Assembly: GCF_000237925.1 (NCBI RefSeq)
Contig: NW_017386127.1
Span: 1 to 64,000, forward strand
From: Schistosoma mansoni
Taxonomy: Eukaryota; Platyhelminthes; Trematoda; Strigeidida; Schistosomatidae
Direction: 5' to 3'
Length of the DNA: 64,000 nucleotides
Both the position numbers and the translations under genes were made by a program. Positions 46,380 through 58,489 of this stretch are shown piece by piece. The first letter of the stretch is position 1. Every line of letters starts with the position of its first letter. Below the pieces are notes generated by a model. The model was not told where the DNA came from, searched no databases, and saw nothing but the letters and a program-made list of their open reading frames with translations.

Positions 46380-49300
46380 TATGTCAGAAATATACACCAG
46401 AGCAAGTTTAAACAGCTGTCATCAACACTGTGATAAAACAATTAACAAGGTGAATATTTAAAAGTAGAGACAACAGTACTATCAATAATAGCCAATGAGA
46501 TTAAAGCTTGGAAATGCCAAATAAAACCGAGTAATAGAAAGTGAGGAATCATGGCGAAACTCAAAATGTTGCAAAAAGATAAAAAAACGAACACAGGTTC
46601 CATCATGACAGATTTCAACTAAATCGTGGGAATTCTAAACCCTTTCTTTGAGTTTACGTAACTACATTTAGATTACGAAGATGGATTATTTGGAAAGTAT
46701 CACAAAACAAACAGAACGGGATTTTCAAGATCCGAATTTCAGAGTAAATTTGCAAATTCTAGGCATAATTACGACATATACAGGAATGTGTGGTTCGATT
46801 GACAATACAACACCAAAGAATTTTTACTAGCACAAACCATCTGTCCTGATATCTGATGCATTCAAGTATTGAAAATCAATGAGTACGATACTCAACACTT
46901 CCGTCTGATATGTTTCCATTTAGATGAGAGAGGAGGTGGATGCAGATATGTAATATATATAGCAAACATGTAATCTGAAACATATATGAAACTCAATACA
47001 AGGGATATCTCTACGTGTCTTTTCTAAAGTGTATTAATAAAACATGAATATTGTCGTCTTTAATAGTTATTACAATACTAAACCATCAAAACTGACATCA
47101 AATTTTTCACTGAGTAGCTATTAAATCAAACCGACTTACTCAAAAAGTTTTGATCCGCAACATACACAAAGGTATTCACCTTTTTCTTTATTATGGTAAT
47201 ATTCACCAGTAAAAGGCTACATAAAAAGTTAAATCAAAATCCTGTAATTACTGCTTCTGTGCCTTTAAGACGAGCTACTCGATACTGTTCGGGATTCAAA
47301 ACACATTTCCACTCTTCGTCTGATTTTTTCGTAGACATTCTTAAAAAGAAACTTGCGTTAACACGTGATATTTTACTTAATGATTACATGAATTTATTCA
47401 TCATCTCACCTGAATAATTGCATACAAAATAGAACTGAAGAAACACTAAAACATTCAAGTTCGTTTATACCTAGGACTCCTAGAACAAAAAACGGTGGAT
47501 GAACACTTTTTAAAACCAACCAGCTCTGAAAGTGTATTTTATATGTGATACTACCCATTGGTTAAAAATTAAGTATCCAAACCAGTAAACCAAAATGCTA
47601 CTAATGCTTTAGACACTAAACAACTCAAAAAACCCAACAAAATCAACAAGTTCACACTTAATAACCATTGAGAAAGATACACGAGAAATTATACCGAATA
47701 AAAGACGTCATTTAATCGCGTATGTTTGCCATTGAAAAGTCAAAATGCAATGGTTCTTATAAATATATAATGACATTAGTATGTCGTGAAGTCTTATTTT
47801 CAGAAGAGGGAATTCCTTGAAGATAAATTGTCAGTGTAAGAACAACGAAAAGTATCCAACCTATACAGATATTACTTATGAATTTATCACAGAAACACCA
47901 GTGTTTTGTGGAAAACATACAGTCAAGTGGCTATTGATGAACCTTGAGTCAACCATGTTTATTAACATCGCAAGCTTATTAATTTGAAATGCAACGCTCC
48001 GTATAAGCACAAATATAAAGTAGTAAGAAAATGAACATCGTTTTCGAATACATAAAATCATGAACATTTTAGAGCTTATAACTTTGAAAGGAAAATTTAG
48101 TCGTATTTATTAAAAAGGAAGGCAACATAAATTCGTATTGCACACTTAGTAGTATTCACGCAATTAAAATTCATAACTCAAATAAGTCACCAACGTATGT
48201 TAAAAAAATGTTAAGAGCAAGGTGATTGGGTGAAATGTGATCAAGAACAAACGGAAACTTTCAGTCAAAGAAATAAAAAAACACATTAACGTAAAATAAA
48301 CCTCAAAGATATGAGTGAGGTAAAATCGCATATTTGTACAAAGCAAATTTAAAACCCTAACAAGTCCATAATTAAACCCGACTGATCCTGTTAACTACAG
48401 GTGCTCGTGAAGCTTGGCAATGGGTAGGAACCAGTCAGATGATACCAAACCGAAAAATCGTTTCTTAAGGCCACAAAATGCAACGCAGGAAAGTTGTAGA
48501 GCGTGAGGAATAAAAGGCGAACAACAATTTTGAGAAAAGGATATGAGCATATTAAGACGGAACATCATCTAGCCAACAACTTATCGGGTCTTCCATAGCA
48601 TAGGAGAAGCAGACTTGCTGGAAGCAAAGGGAGGATAAAACAGACCAAAATCGCTATTCTCTCATATCTAGAAAGCCGATTCAAGAAGCGGTGAACTCTC
48701 TACATAAATTTATCGTGGAAATTTATTCGCGTTTGCAATATGTGAAGGGCAAAACACGAAGCAAAATATGGAATGCAAGTTCAGTTACACTCACCTAAAT
48801 TATCAATTGCTCAACTTTATGATAACTCATACTAACATCACTAGAAGTTCCAAGATAAACGGCTAAACTTTCCTCATGTAGAAATATTAAGCTGGAGAGA
48901 AACTGTCAAGCTTCAGGCTAGAAAGAAAATACATTTATGATACTCAATGATCATATTACACAAATCATAGGAATTTACAAGCTTGTCGAAACCTACGCTA
49001 TTAGGACTATCACACCCATCATACCATACAGTAATGCTCTTATCATTAACTGAAAAGAAATTGACAGCCTCATGAACTGAGAACCCTTAGTGTTAAGCGC
49101 GTCCTCGCATCCATTAAGACTCGGCTTACAATACATTTTGTGCGTTTCACGTAATGTGGGACTAATAGTCACAAATGTCTCATGTCAGATTCAGGAAGGA
49201 AAAGTCAACGGTTCATCTACACTGATGAAGAAACTGTCATATATGTTACAAAGGCGCCGAACAAAGACATTCACTAGAGATCATTGCAAACGAATTAGGG

Positions 49301-49410
49301 GGTTACGAAGAGACGGGAATGGAATTAAAGGCTAAATCTTTAATGCATACCGTCCTTAGGCGATGCAATGACCTTGACAAGCAGACTATCTGCTTGTATT
49401 TTGCGCTGAT
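46380..49410. other. Three kilobases with no recognised feature
   Basis: Short open stretches occur on both strands (for example 47193-47417 and 49090-49335), none with a motif, splice context or match elsewhere in the window. Slightly richer in GC from 48360 on. It could contain an old, unrecognised element. Confidence 0.4.
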
Positions 49411-49419
49411 ATTCCCTCA

Positions 49420-50740
49420 ATGCTTTCAGTCCTCAGTAATATGGATAGGAGGTTTATTGACCCAATTTATACCTCGCAGTTTGTTACACTGTTGAGGTGA
49501 ATATATCAGCATAAGGTGCTGATATCACGTGTTCTGGTAGAGAATTTCTTTAATTAATAACTCGTTTCGATAGACGGAACTCCAGACGTACACGGTTTCA
49601 TCTCAGTTTTTGAACTCCCTTCGAATGTCCTCTCAATTGATCAGTCCGAAATGGAAGGAAAAGGTAAGACATATTAATGCCAAGGTAGTCGTTCAGGGTA
49701 CGATATGCCAATATTAAATCACCCTGTATTCTCCGGTAAGATGATGGAAATAAGTTGAGGTGTATCAGTGTATCTACACGAAATAGGCCAGATAGACCTT
49801 TTACCATCCTAGTCTCTTGTCGTTGGACTCGTTCAAGCATATCCGCCTCATATTTGAAACAAGGACTCGCTGCTTGAATCCCATATTCCAAATGTGGTCG
49901 CACAAAAGTCAGGTATAATAATCTAAACATTTCCTCATCTAAATACTGGAAAGATCTACTAGTAAACCATGATACCTTATAGCCTTTTACAGCAGCAGCC
50001 TTACAGTAACTAGTAGTTTTGAGATCATTGCTTACTACTACGCCTAAATCTTTATAGTTTCTTACTTTGGGTAACACGAATCCACATATTGTGTATTAAT
50101 ACGAATCATCATAGTTATTTGATTGCATCACCACAATCTCGTTAGGATTCACTTCTAGTGCCCAGCCGTCCATTCATGACATCAATAAGTTGAAATCATT
50201 TTGTGGTACTATTCTAACTGGCATGCTGTATATGGGTCTTCAAACCTTTATGTCATCGGCGAACAGTAGATAGGGTGACTTAGCTACGTTGGTAATTCAC
50301 TCATATATAGTAAAAAGAGAATAGGATCGAGGATTACGCTTCCGGAAAGTTCACTTTTTACAGGTTCTCACGATGAGAGAGCACCATTTACTCTTACCCT
50401 TTGTCTCTTGTCATGAAGAAAGTCACCTATCCAGTCTTTGACTGCATAATGAATTCCAAAACTTTCCAGTTTAAATTTAGGACTAGAATGGGAAACCTTA
50501 TCAAAGGTTCTGCTTAGATCTATGAAAATCACATCTACAGTAATATTGCGATCTTTTGCCTCAACCCAATCTTCTCTTGCAATGAGAAGATTTGTAAAAG
50601 CATGTTGGGTCTTTCCTAAAACCATGTTGTTCTGTGGATAAAAGATCACGTCCTTCCACATAGTTTATAACAGCCATTCTAATAATTTTTTCCATCAGTT
50701 TTACAACTGCACTTACTAGGCCGACGGTTCGACAGTTACT
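49420..50740 (-). mobile_element. CR1-type LINE, 3' half, degenerate
   Basis: Minus strand in order: KLMEKIIRMAVINYVE, NMVLGKTQHAFTNLL, VIFIDLSRTFDKVSHS (reverse-transcriptase block with catalytic Asp), DFLHDKRQRVRVNG, then KDLGVVVSNDLKTT, YLTFVRPHLEYGIQAAS and VQRQETRMVKGL. These are typical of CR1/Jockey-like elements and unlike the RTE copies. The segment with YADD is badly damaged. It stops abruptly at the Gypsy LTR. Confidence 0.8.
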
Positions 50741-50742
50741 AA

Positions 50743-51071
50743 CGAGGATACGACCGGTATTCTAGTTTGGCAACTAGCGACCAGTAGTACCTTCTATATT
50801 CGATCGTTCCCGGCCAAAGGAAATCAGAAGTCAAACGAGAAGAGTTGGGAAAGATATATTTGATACGTTACCAATATATCGAGAGGCGTTTGTTCTTAGC
50901 TATCTAGTGAAACGTAGGAGCTGTGTCCCACGCCGAGTCGAAACGTGATCTGGTACGGATGCATGACCGAAAGCCTTCAGTTAAACAAGTCCACTTAAAC
51001 AACGTGGTCAGCATCCAATGTCGAACACTTAGAAAGCTATTGATTTTGGGGAATTATTTACAGCTACAGAT
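50743..51071 (-). repeat. 3' LTR of the Gypsy element
   Basis: Shares its full length with 55710-56041. The inner end is next to the purine tract. No clear target duplication could be found. Confidence 0.8.
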
Positions 51072-51588
51072 CACTCCCCCCTAGTGAGGTAGTGATGCCC
51101 CTAAGACGTGACCAGCCAGAAGTTTAAACCCAACGAGTTTGTCGTTGGTAAACACTCTTCTGATAGCTTGCTTCGTTTAGCAGATTCTGGTCGTCTTTCC
51201 TTACACTAAGGGACCAAAATGTACGACATAACAATCAAGAAATAAAATACGATGAAAATTTCGGCTCCTTGGGAAACTTCGTCGTTCTTTTCCAGCCGTC
51301 CTGGAAAAGAGAAAAAAATAGAACGTGTGAGTGCATGTCGAAAATACACTCGTACTTGCGTAAGGACACAAGATGAGCGGAAAAAAATATAAATAAACTA
51401 ATACACTTGCGACTGCGTAAAAGCGATCAGAAAAAAATGTTTTTTTTGGTTTTTTTATATAAAAAAATATAAATACGCTCAAAAAAATAAAAATGTTTTG
51501 TTTTGTTTTATTTCCAAATAAATATATATTAAAAAAATTATTTTTTATAATAAATAATGAAAAGGGAACTCGAGATTAAGTTTGTGTC

Positions 51589-52959
51589 CTACGTGCAATA
51601 GTCGTTTAGATGTTTTGGAAATCTTACTCTCCTTCCAGAACGCGTTGTTTTAGGTTTACCTATCGACGTTGACGAAGTATCAAGTTGTGTGTCGGCTGTC
51701 GTGTGGGGTACTACAAGTGTAGGGGCCGTATCATTCGATTGTACCGAAGGAAATTCGACGTAGCTAGGGTTTCCTTCTAAGTACGCTGCTTTTAAGCGAT
51801 CGATACTGATGCTATCGTTCGTGCCATTCTCATCGACTATATAGTACTTGGGTTCACGTTGAAGAACTTTGAAGAGTCCTTCGTATGCTGATTCGAGAGG
51901 TCGTCGATGTGAGTCTCGACGAACGAAGACGTGTGTACTATGTCGTAATTCAGGTTGAACGAAAACATCAGTTGATTGAGGTCGAGTGTGAGCAGGTTTA
52001 ACTGAACGCATAGCGTTTGTAAGCCTAGTCGTGTAAAAGTTTAGATCCATGTTCAGTGAAGAAGACGAAGGATCCACGAATTCTCCTGGGAGTCGGAGTG
52101 TCGTTCCGTAAACGAGCTGAGATGCAGTGTATCCAATGTCAGCTTTCACTGCATTGCGGATACCTAGTAAGACGAGTGGAAGAGCGTCTGCCCACTGTGA
52201 AACGTTTGTAGCTGATAATGAAGCTTTAAGTTGTCGATGAAAACGTTCTACCAACCCGTTTGCTTGTGGGTGGTATACTGTCGTTCGGAAGCGAGTGATT
52301 CCTAATAGTGAGGTCAGACAACGGAAAAGTCCAGATTCGGACTGGCGTCCGCGGTCTGTAGTGATTGTGGAAGGGCAGCCGAAATTTGCTACCCATCGTT
52401 CGACGAAAGCGCGAGCCACTGTTTCAGTAGTAATGTCCTTAATCGGTACTGCTTCTGGCCATCGAGTAAAACGGTCTACGCATGTTAAGAGATATGAGTA
52501 TCCGTTTGAATCGGGTAAGAGTCCTACCAAATCTTGATGAACGTGGTCGAAACGAGCGTCAGGGGTTTTGGAAGAGCCTAAGGGACATTTGTCGTGTCTT
52601 ATGACCTTAGATTTCTGGCAGCTTACACAGGAGCGTGCCCACTCCCTCACATCTTTATTCATGCCAGGCCAGCAAAACCGTTCGGCTATAAGTTTGACTG
52701 TTGCACAAGCACCTGGTTGAGAAAGATTGTGCAACGTATTGAAGACGTTGCGTCGATAATGTTTTGATACTATTGGACGATCCCTACCTGTAGATGTGTC
52801 GCAAAGTAAAGTTCCCTTACCTGTTCCCATCTGCTTAATACTTAGTTTAAGAGTTGTCGAGGATAACTCATGCTGAAGATCAATGTCTTCTTTTTGAAGC
52901 TGGGCGAGTTTAAGAAGGTCGATTCCTTGGAAACTGTTCAAGGAACTTATTCGAGACAA
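51589..52959 (-). pseudogene. Gypsy integrase region (fossil element part)
   Basis: A long frame with the HHCC zinc-binding domain (CWPGMNKDVREWARSCVSCQ), the catalytic core (HVHQDLVGLLPDSNGYSYL, TTDRGRQSES, YHPQANGLVERFHRQLKA) and a basic C-terminus. Integrases join element DNA to the host chromosome. Part of the broken 50.7-56.0 kb element. Confidence 0.85.
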
Positions 52960-53574
52960 GGCGTCTGCGACTACATTGTTAGCTCCAGAAATGTGTTGTA
53001 TGTCTGAAGTAAACTGCGAAATGTAGTCGAGTTGTCGGAACTCTCGCTGTGAGTACTTGTCTGAAGATGAACTTAAAGAGAAGGTGAGAGGTTTTTGATC
53101 GGTAAAAAGCGTGAATTCTCTTCCTTCGATGGAGTGTTAGAAATGCCGTACAGCACAATACATAGCTAGGAGTTCCCTACCGAACGTGCTGTACCTAGAT
53201 TCCGCGTCTAGCAACCGTCTCGAGAAAAGTCCTGAAGGTTGCCAAGAGTTGTTAACCCATTGTTGTAAGACTCCTCCGATTGCTGAGTCGGATGCGTCTA
53301 GGGCGATACTAATGTGCGCTTGAGTGTCCTGATGAGCAAGCAGGGTTGCCTTAGCGATGTGTTCTTTAACTGTGGAGAACGCTTTACGGGCTGTGTCGTC
53401 CAAACTAATTGATTTTGCATTTCCACGAAGCTGGTGGGTTAACGGTTTCATAAGGGATGCGCATTTGGGTATGAACCGTCTGTAGAAACTTACAAGTCCG
53501 TTAAAAGTTCGCAACTGCTTGATCGTGGTCGGTTCTGGGTAATCCAGAATGGCCGCCACTTTGCTCCTGAGGGG

Positions 53575-54132
53575 TCAGATGCCTTGGGCATCAATAGTGT
53601 GTCCTAAGAAGTCTAAGGAGTTGGTTCCGATTTGGCATTTCTGAATGTTTACAGTAATGCCATGCCTTCGGAGTCGATCGAAAACAATGTCTAGATGCTT
53701 GAGATGTAATTCTCTGTCCGGACTTGCTATGAGGCAATCATCAACATACGCATGTACGAAGTTGAGACCTAGGAAGACGTCGTCTATAAACCTTTGGAAG
53801 GTTTGAGCCGCATTTCTTAAACCAAAAGGCATTCGCCAGAATTCGTAAAGACCGAAAGGAGTGATGATGGCGGTTTTAGGAATGTCGTCGGTTGCCATCG
53901 GTATTTGGTTGTAAGCCTTAACTAAGTCGATTTTCGAAAAGACAGTTGTACTTTTCAAGGTAGCTGTCAAATTGTGAATGTGAGGCAACGGGCAACGATC
54001 AGGAATGGTATTAGCATTCAGACGCCGATAATCACCAGTTGGCCACCAATCGTTGCTGTCCTTTTCAGGGACCATGTGCAATGGGGATGACCATGGACTA
54101 TTTGATGGTCGAATTATCCCTAAGTCTATCAT
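53575..54132 (-). pseudogene. Gypsy reverse transcriptase region (fossil element part)
   Basis: Shows WPTGDYRRLNANTIPD, KIDLVKAYNQIPM, FGLYEFWRMPFGLRNAAQTF and the YVDD catalytic motif, in normal Gypsy order, with RNase H motifs downstream (ALDASDSAIGGVLQQ). Part of the broken element. Confidence 0.85.
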
Positions 54133-55709
54133 ATAGTCGAGTTCGTTTTTGGCTAACCTAAGCTTTTAGGGAGCGAGTCGGCGGGCTTTCATGAATACAG
54201 GTGGTCCTGTAGTCGAGATGTGATGTGTAACATTGCTGGTTACACAAGGAAATTTCGACTGCGGTTGGTATATCCCGGAGTATTTGTCGAGTAATGATTG
54301 GTATAGGAGGTCTATGGCGTGCTTACTCGTGACTGGGGATAATCTGCAACCAGAAAAAGGAGTTACGCAAACAGATAACTTAGTGTTTCCGTCTATTAAC
54401 CTTCGTGAGCGTGTGTCGATGAGTAGATTGTGGTATTGTAACAGATCTATACCAATGATTGGCATAGAGACATCTGCGACAACGAAAATCCAGTGTATGG
54501 GTTTGCGTAAACCCACGTTAAGGTAGACGTACCTTTTACCGTAAGTAGCGATCGGCTTTCCGTTTGCCGCCTGTAAACTTAAAACAGACTCTTGAAGTCT
54601 GTTGTTGGAGTTCACGGGAAGAACGCTAACTTCTGCGCCGGTGTCGACGAGGTAGCGAACTTTCGTAGTGACATCCGTGATATATAACAGACGGCTGTGT
54701 TCGCCGGCTACGGTTGCCGTTAACGCGTGCCGGCTGGGAAGTTTCCTGAAATCTTATTCGTGTCAGTCGCCTTAGACTTCGGATAATTGCAGGGCTTCCT
54801 GAAATTTCTAGAGGATTTACCGTACTGGTTGTGATACCAGCACCAGTCGTGGTTGTCTGTCTCTCGTGGTCGAGAAACAGATCGCTTACGTGAAACGCTC
54901 CTACGTGGGGATTTTGACCGACTACGGTCATTACGAAATCGAAGATAGAGTGTCAGTGTATGACATAGTTCGGTTATGTCATTCGGGGTCGTGTGAAGTT
55001 TTTCTTTGACTGAAAAGACCTCGGCCTTAGTAGATTTTGTGATTTCTAAGATGTGGTTGGCAGATGCAGCCAGCTCGTCTACGGCGTTGTTTTGAAATGA
55101 GGCGAGAACTGCTTGCACCTGTTGAGGAAGTTTAGACAAGAAAATTTCTTTGAATAGGCCTTCGTCGAAGGTTCTTTGACCTATCGCTTCTTTCATCCTA
55201 AGCAACATATCTGTCGCCGAACCATGTTGCAGGTCGATGTTATGGAGGAATTGTTCTGACCGTTGTCGGTCGGTTGGGTCTCCACGTTTTATGATCGATC
55301 GTTTTAACGTTTCATAAGGTTCAGGAACATCACTAGTACCCGTTAAATTCGCGCGGTAACGCCTTAACTACCGCGAGGAATCGTGTGCGCGAGTCCGTGA
55401 TTCCGTGCCTGCAAAAATCAGCTTCTGCGTAGCAGAACCAGGACTCAGTATTGTCAGGCCAAATTGGCGTTAACTGAATCGAAGTCGGGGGAATAGATTT
55501 TAACTTAAAAACCTTAGGTGACTGTTCCGTCATAGTAATATAGAGAACGTAAAATATTTAATTAGAATATATCCGGAAAAACTCGCGAAAAAAAATATAT
55601 CACAATATATAAAAATCAAATAAAGATTAACAATGAATAATAATATTCCAAAAAGGAACAGACTCACAGTTTATAGGCTTGGTGTACCAGATCACGTAAG
55701 GCTCACCAC

Positions 55710-56041
55710 TGAGGATATGACTGGTATTCTAGTTTTATAACTAGTGGCCAGTAGTACCCTCTATATTCGAAACCTTCTTACGCCCAATAGAAATCAGAAG
55801 TCAGACAAGAAGAGGTAGGAAAGATATATTTGATACGTTACCAATATATCGAGAGGCGTTTGCTTTTAGCTATCTAGTGAAACGTAGGAGCTGTGTCCCA
55901 CGCCGAGTCGAAACGTGATCTGGTACGGATGCATGACCGAAAGCCTTCAGTTAAACAAGTCCACTTAAACAACGTGGTCAGCATCCAATGTCGAACACTT
56001 AGAAAGCTATTGATTTTGGGGAATTATTTACAGCTACAGAT
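55710..56041 (-). repeat. 5' LTR of the Gypsy element
   Basis: Direct repeat of 50743-51071. The minus-strand start is TGTAGCTG and the primer-binding-like site follows its inner end. Confidence 0.8.
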
Positions 56042-56158
56042 GAAACTTGCCACAGAACAAGCATTTACAAAACTTGTGATCATCTTCGTGAACTATTTCA
56101 CAAATCTATGGATTGTTATCTGAATAACCTTGATTACGTATTGAACTGCGACGACGTA
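56034..56158 (+). CDS. Possible exon of the downstream coiled-coil gene
   Basis: After ttatttacag the plus strand is open and ends GACGACGTA|gtaaag in phase 0, as the exon at 57218 needs. It would encode TSIYKTCDHLRELFHKSM and YLNNLDYVLNCDD. Its acceptor, however, lies in sequence shared by both Gypsy LTRs, so either the LTR supplies the acceptor or the resemblance is chance. Low confidence. Confidence 0.3.
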
Positions 56159-56169
56159 GTAAAGTAGTG

Positions 56170-56500
56170 GAATTTCTGATGTCCTGGAGAATCATTTCGC
56201 TGAATTTTTCTCTTTCAACACATTCGAAATGTGCATACCTTACATGGTCCAGCAGTATTTGCTTGAGAGTTGCATAAAGGAGTGAAATCGGTCTGTCTGG
56301 AAATGCCAGTCTTTATAAAGCTGTATGCTTCTTTTCCGATGAACATAAGGCAATGAGCCACAATATTAAAATTCTTCACATCTTTCTCGGTCGTAGCCCA
56401 GATTTCGAACCTTCCCCTGTAATCCTCATAAGCATCTAAATCTGAATGTATGTCCAATAGTTCCATCACAGGTTCCATCGCGACGTCAATGTGATAATTA
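56170..56500 (-). mobile_element. Gag-like fossil fragment of another LTR element
   Basis: An 87-codon frame (DIHSDLDAYEDYRGRFEIWA, FIGKEAYSFIKT) resembles the gag N-terminal region of a different Gypsy-type element. No polymerase or LTR alongside. The next 700 bases (to 57217) show nothing I recognise. Confidence 0.5.
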
Positions 56501-57217
56501 GGAGTATTTGAATTATGGTATAACCTAGGAATCCCAGAAATAACGCAATTTATTCAAGAAGTATTAGACAGACAAAAACAAATGTATTGTATTAGGAGTT
56601 AGAAATCCAAAATTTAACAAGTACAAAAGAATCATTGGTTCTGTTATCATTAGATGTAGTATCTGTGTAGTATCTGTTCATTGCAGTGTAGTTTCTGCAA
56701 CGGTCTCTAAACTGAGAACAATGAAATTGCCTGTATTTTTCACCTCCAGATGGGTGCTGTGAGCTTGCTCAACCCCGTCCACGGGTCGGCCTCGTATTGC
56801 ATTGCTTCGAGAATCATTGGATCATATGAACACCACAATTAGGTCAGTCGATCCACGATATATTGATAACTTATCAAATATATCTTCAAACTTCCCCGCT
56901 TCCGTCTTTCGATTTCACTTGGTGGGTACGTTGTCAAACTCCAAATACTTGTGGCATCTTAAATATCAACCATAACGCCTATATTCACTTGACTCCAAAA
57001 AATGGAATGCGAGCTAATATGAAATGATACGCTTGCTATTTAGAGTTTCGAAAATGCTATATTTTGATGTCATACAGCTTTTCTTGTGATTTCTTGATTT
57101 GTTATACTTTGTCAAATTTGATACTAAAACTGAAGGTCGTCCCTCTATGTACAAAATCAAATGATGACTCAGTTTCTAACTGTAATTAGTTTATATACAC
57201 ATTACATTATCTCTCAG

Positions 57218-57306
57218 TTATTCAAGGAAAAGGTAATGAATGAGACCTGGTTTGAAAACAACAAGCTGAATACACTGACTGAGAAAAATACCCAGCTATT
57301 TCGTAG
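57218..57306 (+). CDS. Exon of an unidentified coiled-coil gene
   Basis: Acceptor ttatctctcag and donor gtaagt, 89 nt. Encodes LFKEKVMNETWFENNKLN and LTEKNTQLFR plus two bases that join in frame to the next exon (CGT AG|A ATA). Helical, charged, heptad-like. Same strand as the CCDC162-like gene but far downstream, so a separate gene. No family recognised. Confidence 0.65.
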
Positions 57307-57807
57307 GTAAGTTATAAAATGACAATAATATAATCATAGATATTTGTATTACTAATTAACACTTTATAGTATGTTCGGAAAAAAATTTTGACAAAGCTTA
57401 GCCAAAGGATCTATTATTGACACCATGTTATTTTTACGACCGTTTATTTGTCATGGAAACATTTTTTAATTAATGGTTGGTTAGGAATTGTTGACTCAAC
57501 AGTTTTTTATGCCCAAACATGGATCGAAAATTTTGCCGTTCGTAATCTGACTGGGTGCGTGTAGGTTGTGTGATTACTGAACCGAAAATAACTTCATAGC
57601 CGGACTGTTCAAACTTTTCGGACATCAAATAAGCCCGTTGTATGTTTGAGTCTCATCGATTTGAAAGTTATTTGGATACGAAACCGTTAGCGGCGAGACT
57701 AAACTACATGGACGACCTTTGAACGAATCTTAAATGACTTTGAAAAATATTAGCCAATCAGAAGACAATTAGTGTACAGTAAAAATTTATTATACAAAAC
57801 CAAATAA

Positions 57808-58029
57808 TTAAAGTGGATACACTTCTTTTACATGAGTCAAAAACTTCTCAAGGTCAGATATAGGTTCAGAAGTTCTAAAATCATAGTGCATACGGTACAG
57901 GAACAAATCCATATGGCTCGAGCCATATGGATTACTACTGTGGATCCATAGTAGTCGACCTCTGAAACCATGATAAAGTCTGAAAAATTCTATTAGCCTC
58001 GACCACACAGCTTCAATGTTGTTGGTACA
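57808..58029 (-). pseudogene. Merlin transposase C-terminal fragment
   Basis: Reads TNNIEAVWSRLIEFFRLYHG, RGRLLWIHSS, MDLFLYRMHYDFRTSEPI, LEKFLTHVKEVYPL and a stop. The NNIEAVWSRLKEF-type motif holds the last acidic catalytic residue of ISXO2-like transposases. The N-terminal two thirds are absent. A small palindromic insert lies between RLLWIH and MDLF. Confidence 0.7.
57906..57955. repeat. Two adjacent palindromes
   Basis: 57906-57933 is a perfect 28-bp palindrome centred on ctcgag (each arm aatccatatggctc). 57934-57955 (actactgtggatccatagta...) is a near-perfect one next to it. Both lie inside the transposase fragment. Confidence 0.85.
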
Positions 58030-58033
58030 TTGG

Positions 58034-58090
58034 TATGGTTTAGGGTTTAAGGTTAGAGTTGAGGTTTAGAGTTATGGTTTAGGGTTAAGG
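58034..58090 (+). repeat. Degenerate telomere-like GGTTTAG/TTAGGG block
   Basis: Contains ggtttagggtttaagg and ggtttagggttaagg, variants of TTAGGG, in about 57 bases inside the Merlin remnant. Too short and impure for a former telomere; more likely a minisatellite. Confidence 0.6.
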
Positions 58091-58489
58091 ATGAAACTAT
58101 ATATTATGGACGACCTGTGAGCGACGCTAGAGTGACTCTGAGAGTGTCAACATAATAACTAAGACTTAATGAGGGTTATAAACCTGGGTGAAGAGTTCAA
58201 ATTATGATTTACAGCTCACGTTTAAGGCTAGGAATTATACTTAAGGTTTTCATCACGAACTGACATCAGCTATAATGCCAAAACTCTATTTATACAAATG
58301 AATAACTGAATTTCGCGCCGAAATCTTATGATCACTCCTCTTGTAGACGCTGAATTATCACATCTTCTCTAAAATCCGTTGTAAACCGACCGTTTGCAAG
58401 CATCAAGTACCGAACTTAGCGCCGTGACCTTGAAAACCCGCGAAAGCTTCCGATTGGCTCGTCCATATAGTTTAGTCTCGCCCACTGTT

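Larger units (their letters stand above)
50743..56041 (-). mobile_element. Ty3/Gypsy LTR retrotransposon with both LTRs, broken
   Basis: Direct repeats of about 328 and 331 bp (50743-51071, 55710-56041) bound the element, with a primer-binding-like TGG site inside the 5' LTR and a G-rich purine tract before the 3' LTR. Minus-strand parts: gag about 54720-55533, protease about 54500-54700, reverse transcriptase 53575-54132, RNase H 53137-53559, integrase 51589-52959. Order places it in Ty3/Gypsy. It has roughly half a dozen breaks. The LTRs are nearly identical over two thirds of their length, so insertion looks fairly recent. Confidence 0.9.
57692..58482 (-). mobile_element. Merlin-type DNA transposon remnant with terminal inverted repeats
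   Basis: Ends are inverted repeats starting ggcgagactaaact (57692) and its complement (ending 58482), about 20 of 25 bases alike beyond that. Between them is a transposase C-terminus on the minus strand. Merlin elements (relatives of bacterial IS1016) are known from schistosomes. Most of the transposase is missing and no target duplication is visible. Confidence 0.65.

Noticed and set aside
47193-47417. 74-codon plus-strand frame
   Set aside because: No recognised motif and an AT-rich codon mix expected by chance.
54233-54526. 97-codon plus-strand frame in the Gypsy element
   Set aside because: Antisense shadow of the element's own frames.
58034-58090. Interstitial telomere from a chromosome fusion
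   Set aside because: Too short and impure, and it lies inside a transposon remnant.
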